Source: Terfezia claveryi (taxonomy: Eukaryota; Ascomycota; Pezizomycetes; Pezizales; Pezizaceae). From it: a stretch of 16,406 bases of DNA. Position numbers and translations under genes: made by a program. Below the pieces are notes generated by a model. The model had not been told where the DNA came from and made no database searches. It worked only from the letters and a program-made list of their open reading frames with translations. The stretch covers positions 1 through 16,406 of the forward strand of contig WHUX01000631.1 in assembly GCA_015179025.1 (NCBI GenBank). The letters are read 5' to 3'. Positions 8,680-14,894 of this stretch are shown in pieces (positions within the stretch are counted from its first letter, which is position 1; every line of letters starts with the position of its first letter).

Positions 8680-8867
8680 GTTGGGGTTCTTGTCCTTGTT
8701 CTTATTGTTGTTGTCTCTGTTATCATCTGCGATGTAGATGATGGGTCTTTATTGTTGTTTGAAGTTAGGGTTCTCGTTCTTGCACTTGTTGTTGTTTCCT
8801 GTATTGATTTTGCCGGTTACTGTGCCCAGGCCTCTGTCGCTGGAGCTCCAGCCTAAAGGGGGGTTAG
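8680..8867 (+). other. Element 3 3' untranslated region and polypurine tract
   Basis: T-rich stretch ending in CCTAAAGGGGGGTTAG (8852-8867), a typical polypurine tract directly before TGTCACAAC, the LTR start. Part of it resembles the 48-bp repeats inside the LTR (ATGATGGGTCTTTATTGTTG near 8738). No gene is supported. Confidence 0.6.
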
Positions 8868-8898
8868 TGTCACAACTATATATACAGTTGCCCTTGCT

Positions 8899-9039
8899 AT
8901 TACCTGTGATCGCAGGTGATGGGTCATTGCTATTGTTGTCTTTGTCATTACCTGCGATTACAGGTGATGAGTTATCATTATTGCTACCCTTAGCATCACC
9001 TGTGACATAGGTGATGGGTTATTGTTATCGTTACCTTGC
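8899..9039 (+). repeat. Three tandem 48-bp repeats in U3 of element 3 LTR
   Basis: Units 8899-8946, 8947-8994 and 8995-9039 (48, 48 and 45 bp). Each starts with ATTACCTG or ATCACCTG and has a palindromic core such as ACCTGTGATCGCAGGT, followed by GATGGGT-like and T-rich sequence. They lie 60-200 bp upstream of the TATA box, a position typical of enhancer repeats. Confidence 0.7.
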
Positions 9040-9100
9040 TTGGATTCTGAGATAGGGATCTTGGGAAGCTTATTTCCCTTATTGCCCTGACAGAATTATG

Positions 9101-9108
9101 TATATATA
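9101..9108 (+). promoter_or_regulatory. TATA box of element 3 LTR
   Basis: TATATATA followed by GACCCTGTCCC, downstream of the U3 repeats and upstream of pyrimidine-rich sequence, as expected of an LTR promoter. Confidence 0.45.
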
Positions 9109-9413
9109 GACCCTGTCCCTCATACTGTCGTTAGATCTCTATCCAACATCTTGGATACCAAATACAGGACCTTGCTTCTCTCCACATTGGTGCATCTCTC
9201 TTGTGCACCCCCTTGCCTTGCCTTATCTCTGCAGCTCCGCTACCCACCTTGTAAACCTCCTGCCTCTTATCTCCTACCTCTTGTCTCCTGCCTCTTGCCC
9301 CCATCCCAGCCTTCCCCTTTCATACAGGTAGCATTCCTATGTGTGCAATCTCCTTGCCTACTGCCTAAGCGAACCCCTTGGTCGCCTTGTTCCTAGAGCT
9401 CACATTACACTAT

Positions 9414-9532
9414 TAGCTATTCTGCTACTACTATCATTATGCCTTTACGTCAACCTCGCTAGAAACTGATGTTTCTACTACTAGAACTATCTCCAAAAGA
9501 TAGTACAAATAGGTATGTCCTACTTAGCTTAG
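9414..9532 (+). other. Unassigned sequence between LTR 3 and the minisatellite
   Basis: A short frame begins at ATG 9439 (MPLRQPR, then TAG) and continues as KLMFLLLELSP into the repeats. It could be the very start of a degraded gag, or U5/target sequence. No family signature is visible. Confidence 0.25.
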
Positions 9533-9775
9533 CAAAGAAACCCCCTTTGGTTGAGAAAGCCCCCCTTTAGTTGAGAAAGCCTCCATTTGGTTGACAAAGC
9601 CCCCCTTTGGTTGAGAAAGCCCCCCTTTTGTTGAGAGCCTCCCTTAGGAGACCCCTTTGGAGTGAGAGCCCTTCTATTAGAGTGAGAGTCCTCCCATTGG
9701 AGTGAGAGCCCTCCTATTTGAGTGAGAGCCCTCCCATAATTAGAGTGAGAGCCCTCCCATAATTAGAGTAAGAGT
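9533..9775 (+). repeat. 20-bp minisatellite with two unit types
   Basis: About twelve units. The first five follow a CCCCCTTTGGTTGAGAAAGC consensus. After a short, irregular transition near 9626-9655, six follow CTCCCATTGGAGTGAGAGCC, the last two with a 3-bp insertion (CATAATTAGAG). The 20-bp period shifts the reading frame every unit, so it does not encode a short protein repeat. Confidence 0.85.
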
Positions 9776-9790
9776 CTTAGTTCTAGCTAA

Positions 9791-10339
9791 TATTTTCTTA
9801 GTATTAATGAAGACCCAACGAAGACATTATATAGAATACGAAGTCGGCGTAAGCAGATAGCTTCTCCCCCAAGTGCCCTATCGGAATTAACTACCAATAT
9901 TGAGGATATGGAGGAGGATATGGAAGTATCACCTATGTCGCTATCACTACATAGTAAGTGAACAAAGAAACATTTGGAGTCAGATTATTTAGGGTTATCT
10001 ATAACTAGCAATGAATTAGAGAACCAAGAAAATATGCCACTCGCAGTCCTATTTTCACCCCCTCTCATACCTTCACTGACCCCAATCCCTCCCCTAACTC
10101 CAGAGGCTCCTCTAAATCTAACGCCTCTACTATCTGCAAAGTCAAATCAGAGGTAGTGGATAAGACAACGGCATGCCTGTCGTGATCGTCTATGGAAACG
10201 TAGTCAGAGGGGAAGGATGAGGCAGGAAAGGATTGATGATTTGGAGGATGGAAGAGTCAATATCAGGGTTCATACAGGAAGTGATTCTTTTGTTCAGGTT
10301 AGAAATTGTAGTTTTATTAAAGGGGGAGAGCAAACATAA
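9791..10339 (+). pseudogene. Unrecognised broken reading frame
   Basis: One frame of 183 codons opens after TAA at 9788 and ends in tandem TAA codons (10337-10342). It is interrupted only by TGA at 9959 and TAG at 10154, both possible C-to-T products. Visible features: a basic start (YRIRSRRK), an acidic segment with repeated EDMEED-type residues, a Pro/Leu-rich middle (residues about 75-115), and a very basic segment (RQRHACRDRLWKRSQRGR). The last codons overlap a purine run (AAAGGGGGAGAG, 10319-10330), which resembles a polypurine tract. An ORF of a degraded or non-autonomous retroelement is possible; I do not recognise a family and assign no function. Confidence 0.35.
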
Positions 10340-10830
10340 TAAACTACGAGAGTATTCCAACCAGTAAAGTTAGAACTTATGTCTAATAGATAGGACCTTA
10401 ACAAAAGATAGGAAGCACCCCAGCCTCATCTTATTGTTCTTGCCAGCATAATTACAGTGGCTTCAGTTGGCTGATCGCGGCGTTGAATTTAGACGTAACA
10501 AGATGAAGGTAAGGGCTCTCCCGACTCCAGAGGTAGATGGTAGTCTCCATAGTAGAGGGAAGTAAGGAAGGATATGAAGGTTGTGTATTTGGTATAGGGT
10601 AGAAGAAGGAAAGTAAGTAGAGAGAAGATTAGGAAGGGGTGTGGGGCCAAGGGTATCGTGCATAGTCAGTCTTGGCAAAATCCAATGCATCACGTCGGAT
10701 AGAATCCCTTATTTAGTGCGATCAGAGCCTTAGCGCTTATAAAACTTATTCCCTGAAATTCTGTTAATGAAAATATTATACTACAAAATCTGTCTCTTAC
10801 AATATTTTACAACCTCCGTAACATTTCAAA
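10340..10830 (+). other. Non-coding, purine-rich stretch before the Plavaka-like gene
   Basis: No supportable gene. Roughly 10500-10650 is strongly purine-rich on this strand. The small minus-strand frame there (10463-10693) is a composition effect. The 5' terminal inverted repeat and promoter of the Plavaka-like element should fall in or near this stretch, but I cannot place its end. Confidence 0.5.
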
Positions 10831-12106
10831 ATGAACAGATACAAAACCCTATGCCAATAGTGCCCATGATTCTATACTTCAGCTGGAGTATATTCAAATT
10901 ATCTGGCAAAGGTTCATACTGAAAAAAATATGAAGGATCTTAATGGGCCAATGCCACCATCTTGAAAGCATTGGTTCTCCAACACTAGAGATACTGTTGA
11001 TTTAGATTATGATATAGATGAAGTCAATTTCACTGATATTATATCTGCCGATATTAATTACTACTCTGATTCATGCTATAGCGAGGGATCTGATAGGGAG
11101 GCTCAAACTTTTTGTATTGAACCAAAATCCAATGAGGGAAGTCAGTACATTGATGCAATTACCTATCCACGTACAGGCAACCTAATACATCAACATGTAT
11201 TTCCGAAGGAAGACTGAAACTTCAATTTATTTGTTCTATTCTGCACCCTAATTGATTATTGACTGGCATGCTTCTTTAATTCTACAAAGACCTCACAGTC
11301 AAAGGTTGACCAGTTTTTCAAAGATAATATCTTGAAAGGCCTCAATCCAACATACGATATTCAATTTCGGTCAGCGTATACAATGTATAAGCTTATCGAT
11401 GCAGTGGCAAATGAACCTTTCTAGCACTCAGGAACAATGAACTACCCATTATTCAAGAGGATGGCCTTTTATTATCGGAATATTATTGCAGCAGTGAAGT
11501 ACCTTCTATACCAAAAGGTTTATACCAGCAAGATGGCCTAGAGCCCATAGCAAGAATACAACAATGAAGGGAATAGGATATATAGTGAAATTTATATTGC
11601 AAAGTGGTGGGAAGATACTCAGGTGAGCAATTTCTGTGTGCTATATCGGATATCCAACTAACTAAAACGGATAGGCTTTGCTACCCGAAGGCTGGACACT
11701 TGTTCTGATTTTACTAGCATTAGATGAAACTCACCTAACAAATTTCTCTGGAGACAAAAAGTTATGGCCTAGTTATATGAGTATCGGCAATATCAGAAGC
11801 TCTATATACAATACACATATAATACATGCCTAGATACCAATTGCACTACTACTGATTGGGCCGAAACGAATCAATAAAATACCTGGGTATTTGGTAGAAA
11901 TGCAGGAAATTCAGGCATTGCAAACCATACACAATGTTTTGGCATATTTGCTGAAACCGCTTTCTAATGCGAGATGTCAAAAAGGCTATGAGATGGTTTG
12001 TACTGATAGAAACGTATGCTTATGCTTTCCTAAGCTCTTTTATTGGCTCGCTGACTATATGGAAAATGCTACAATTTATGATATTGAAAACTACTGCTGC
12101 CCTACT
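10831..12106 (+). pseudogene. Plavaka-like (CACTA-related) transposase, truncated
   Basis: Starts at ATG 10831. Exon 1 (10831-11622) and exon 2 (11675-12106) join in phase across a 52-bp intron. The N-terminus has a C2H2-like finger (CxxC then KVH), then an acidic segment. A middle region (FKRMAFYYRNIIAAVKYLLY, IYSEIYIAKWWEDTQ) resembles the Plavaka pre-catalytic region. Exon 2 carries LPEGWTLVLILLALDETHLT and NFSGDKKLWPSYMSIGNI, the segment with the first catalytic Asp (11723-11725), then ALLLIGPKR and a CCPTC motif at the cut point. Nine stops (10858, 10867, 10963, 11215, 11260, 11422, 11539, 11548, 11831), no frameshift. It is cut inside the final Cys codon by a copia LTR. The family call comes from remembered motifs; a KDZ-type relative is the alternative. 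Confidence 0.72.
11623..11674 (+). other. Spliceosomal intron, 52 bp, in the Plavaka-like gene
   Basis: Donor GTGAGC follows the CAG codon. Branch-site CTAAC (11658-11662) lies 12 bases before the acceptor TAG (11672-11674). Removing it joins EDTQ to ALLPEGW in phase 0, restoring the expected protein alignment; reading through it breaks the frame. Size and signals are typical of filamentous fungi. Confidence 0.8.
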
Positions 12107-12750
12107 TGTTATTGAAAGGTTACTATAAGCGGAAGTATCGCGGTAGTAATTATAGAGGTAGTAGCAGTAGACAGTAGTGCTATGAAGCAAAGAGTGTGAG
12201 TGAGCACTGAAGTACGAGAGAGCAGATGGTAGAACTATGTCGAGAGTAGACAGTCTATTGAGTCTAATCGAGAAGTATGTAGAACTAGATACAGGAGTAG
12301 AAAACTCATATATAATAGTACAAGTTAAGGGTAAAGATCTAGTAAGAAATTCTAAGTTACATAACCTAAGAATAGTATATCGTACACATGTGAATAAAGA
12401 AATACATAGAGGTGCACGACTGAGATAGTAATATGAGTCAATGAATATAATAAAAAGTCATAGAAGAGGTAATTGTTGAGTCATAACAACTGAGACAAGT
12501 AAGCAGTAACCTTAAGTAGTAAAGCAGCATCATGCAATAATAATAGATACTAAGTTAGGAAAGTAAGCAAAGATAATAGGAACATGTAAAAAATATGTGA
12601 ACACATATGAAAGAAATAATACAGAAGTCCTTAATCGGGTAGCAAGTGTCCATATTAGATATCAGCATAATGTGGAAGTAATCGTAAGAGAGAATGATAT
12701 ATTGTATAGAAATACTTAACTATATTGAAAGGAGATGATTATTTTTAACA
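12107..12750 (-). repeat. Copia 3' LTR, about 644 bp
   Basis: On the minus strand it starts TGTTAAAAATAATC, directly after the purine tract GTGAGAAGGGG (12761-12751), and ends CTTTCAATAACA at 12107, giving TGTTA/TAACA terminal repeats. A TATA-like ATTATATATGAG lies near 12305-12316. The small plus-strand frame 12237-12428 is inside it and is not a gene. No second copy is in view to confirm the ends. Confidence 0.65.
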
Positions 12751-12764
12751 CCCCTTCTCACTTG

Positions 12765-13928
12765 TTATTCCATGATTAATCCTTTGAGATAGGAGAACCG
12801 TAGACCAGGAAAGGCCTTTGTACATATATCCGCTAGGTTGTGTTCACCAGAAATGTGCAACAGCATAATAGTACCAGAGTTAACAAGCTCACAGATGAAG
12901 TGCTAAGCAATGTCAATATGTTTTGACTTATCAGAGATTCTAGGATTATGAGACAGGTCGATAGAGCCGTTATTGTCACAAGAGAAGGCAAAGGGGATAT
13001 CTTTGATAGAAAGCTCACTTAGTGCATTCTGAAGCCAAATTTGTTGTTTAGCAGCAGTTGAACCAGCAATGTATTCTGCTTTGGTAGTAGAGGTTGTCAC
13101 GCATTTTTGTTTTTGTAATCTCCAGCAGATAGTATGAGAGGCGAGCTTGAAGATATATCCTAAGGTCGACTGTCGAGTGTCACGATATCCAGCAAAGTCT
13201 GAATCAGTAAATTCTTCGAGTGAAAGATGTTGTCTGAGTTTGTAGGTCAAGGTAAGATTGCAAGTACTCTTAAGGTAGCATAGGACTTATTTAACTTCTC
13301 CAAGGTAATCCTTTGATGGTTTGTGATAGAATTGAGAGAGAAAAGTTACAGAGTAAGCTAGGTCAGGACATGTGCCAATAACTGCATACATGAGTGATCC
13401 AACGATTTATTGATAGAGGGAGATGTTGGTAACCTCATCTTCATGTGTACATTGTCGAAGAGTATAGTTCAAGTCAAGAGAAAGAATGATGGGGTTGCAG
13501 TCCATCATACCGAAATGTTCGAGGATTTTGTCGATGTAAGAGGATTGGGATAGTGTGATACTGTACTTAGAGTACTTAATTCGAATTCATAGAAGCCAAT
13601 GTAAGTTACCCATATCAGTTAACTTAAACTCTTATTTGAGTGACTATTTAGTAGACTTCATAATGGCTGAGTCTTTATATCTAAATAAAGTAATGTCGTC
13701 AATATAAAGGGCGAGTATAATTGTGCCAGACTTATGGATGAAGACACAGGGGTCAAAGGCACAAGCAGAGAAACCTATTGTCAGGAGGAAAGATGTTAAT
13801 AGTCTGTACTACTGATAAGGAGACTGCTTTAATCTATAGATGGATCGGTTAAGTTTAGCACACATGCCGTCAATTCGGGTGCCTTCCAGGAGTTACATGT
13901 TGTAATGGAGAACGTTTGTTTTATTGCT
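12765..13928 (-). pseudogene. Ty1/copia reverse transcriptase and RNase H fragment
   Basis: One minus-strand frame from about 13928 to TAA 12767-12765. RT: EGTRIDG, the YRLKQSP motif (normally YGLKQSP), then the catalytic loop YIDDITLF with both Asp intact, and later YAVIGTCPDLAYSV and FYHKPSKDY. RNase H: FTDSDFAGYRDTRQST, GYIFKLA, TTKAEYIA, AAKQQIWLQNAL, DNNGSIDL and SKHIDI, ending in HISGEHNLADICTK, a standard copia C-terminus. About eight in-frame stops (first at 13895, last at 12905), no frameshift; most sit where Gln or Trp is expected. The best-preserved part, 13250-12903, is intact RNase H. Integrase and gag are missing. Confidence 0.87.
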
Positions 13929-13972
13929 TATATAATTGATTATATACTTTTGTATTTCCTATATTACTACTA
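13929..13972. other. AT-rich junction between copia remnant and next LTR element
   Basis: Copia similarity fades here, and TGTTATATAAC, a possible LTR start, appears at 13973. The five bases before it are TACTA, which would be the target duplication if element 5 inserted into the copia RT. Confidence 0.3.
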
Positions 13973-14217
13973 TGTTATATAACTAAGCCTCTCGGTTGAA
14001 GGACTAGCCTTCTACTACCTCCTACTACTTTATAAGCGTCCATAGCACACGGAATCTGCCATGGGAAGTTCTATGGCACTTGCTATATGGAGACACCCTT
14101 ATTATGGCTGCGTGACCTCTGTTTAAGATGTGTGACTCATTACTATGGCCACATGACTCCTTTTGTACAGCGCACCACCTTCTGGTGTACCACCCTTTAT
14201 TGTATTTATTTCCTTAG

Positions 14218-14244
14218 TTATCAGATCTCAGAGGAGTATAAATA
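14218..14244 (+). promoter_or_regulatory. Element 5 core promoter: GATA-type site plus TATA box
   Basis: TTATCAGATCT (14218-14228) lies 19 bases (start to start) upstream of TATAAATA (14237-14244). LTRs A and B show the same TTATCAGATC core 18 bases or so upstream of their TATA box although the elements are otherwise unlike. Confidence 0.55.
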
Positions 14245-14250
14245 GGCCAC

Positions 14251-14450
14251 TGGATTCCCTCTGGAATCCACAGAAAGACAAGAAGCAACAAGCAAGCACA
14301 CAGAGCAAGCAAGCCTATATTCCAATCAGATCAAGATCATATAGCTTAGATAGCATAAATTATATAAGATAGATTACACCAGTTAATTATTGTTCCCTCT
14401 GGGAACGTCCCACATAGTAATCTCCCTACCCTTCTGAGGTCTTACCTCAG
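14251..14450 (+). other. Cluster of perfect small hairpins downstream of the TATA box
   Basis: Three stem-loops in 200 bp: TGGATTCC/GGAATCCA with loop CTCT (14251-14270), GTTCCC/GGGAAC with loop TCT (14392-14406) and CTGAGGT/ACCTCAG with loop CTT (14434-14450). They would lie in the 5' end of the element 5 transcript, where LTR elements keep priming, dimerisation and packaging signals. Confidence 0.5.
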
Positions 14451-14894
14451 CAGAACCGAAATACACAAATGTCTGTGCCTATGGATATAGATTATATAAA
14501 CGGTACCGAATGAATACTGTCTAGTACTATTAATTATATTTTTTTTAACTCACTTACCTAATCTTTACTCTTAAATTCAAGGCCTGATCAACCTTCGGAT
14601 ACTTTAATTACACTTACACAAGTGTATACAATTCGACACATAAGTGCACATATAAAATCGATATCATTATTCAACTAGCTAGCCAACAAAATCCAACAAA
14701 CGAGATATCAGACTCTCAACTGCAGTATATCAACAAAAGACTTAGAAGCAAACTAAGCAGAGCTCTAACGGGCAGTGGTATCCCACATTAAACAATCCCA
14801 CCTTCGTTCACAACACTTTTCCCAATAAGATTAACAACTCATCTTGCACTCCTGGCAACCGCCATTACATCTGTACCTATAAATCTAGTACACT

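Larger units (their letters stand above)
6025..9413 (+). mobile_element. Element 3: older chromoviral Ty3/gypsy element, 3' part
   Basis: The pol frame starts in mid-RT at the edge of LTR B and continues through RNase H, integrase and chromodomain to a polypurine tract and LTR. Protein sequence and LTR differ from elements 1 and 2, so this is another family. Its 5' half should lie beyond the upstream edge of element 2. Decay is heavy (22 stops, one frameshift). The LTR's right edge is uncertain. Confidence 0.82.
8868..9413 (+). repeat. Element 3 3' LTR (right edge uncertain)
   Basis: Starts TGTCACAAC immediately after the polypurine tract. It contains three tandem repeats in U3 and a TATA box, then pyrimidine-rich R/U5 sequence. 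The last supported landmark is GAGCTCACATTACAC (9396-9410), also found within U5 of LTR A (14 of 15 bases). I place the end near CATTACA only tentatively; it could extend up to about 100 bp further, as it does in LTR A. No second copy is in the window. Confidence 0.55.
12107..13928 (-). mobile_element. Element 4: Ty1/copia remnant
   Basis: On the minus strand: part of RT, RNase H, polypurine tract and 3' LTR. Everything 5' of RT is missing. The LTR end cuts the Plavaka-like gene at 12106/12107; the five bases before it, CTACT, are the expected target duplication. The RT end is lost in AT-rich sequence close to the next element. Confidence 0.78.
13973..14894 (+). repeat. Element 5 LTR and untranslated leader
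   Basis: No gene. Holds a repeated TATGGCnnnrTGAC motif (about 14104-14116 and 14144-14156), a perfect TGACTCA (14133-14139), a TATA box with an upstream GATA-type site, AGCAAGC repeats near 14290-14315, several perfect small hairpins, and AT-rich leader sequence with a run of T at about 14540. A 69-codon frame at 14163-14372 overlaps the TATA box and hairpins and is not supported. Confidence 0.45.

Noticed and set aside
8868..9007. A 140-bp LTR bounded by TGTCACA and TGTGACA
   Set aside because: The terminal match is attractive, but TGTGACA falls inside the third 48-bp repeat and the TATA box and R/U5-like sequence come only afterwards.
9533..9775. CRISPR array
   Set aside because: The repeats are contiguous 20-bp tandem units without spacers, in a fungal transposon context.
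10700..10715. CACTA-type terminal motif (CACTAAATAAGGG on the minus strand)
   Set aside because: It faces the wrong way for the left end of the downstream Plavaka-like gene, and no matching inverted end is seen.
12237..12428. 63-codon plus-strand frame
   Set aside because: It lies wholly within the copia LTR on the antisense strand and has no recognisable motif.
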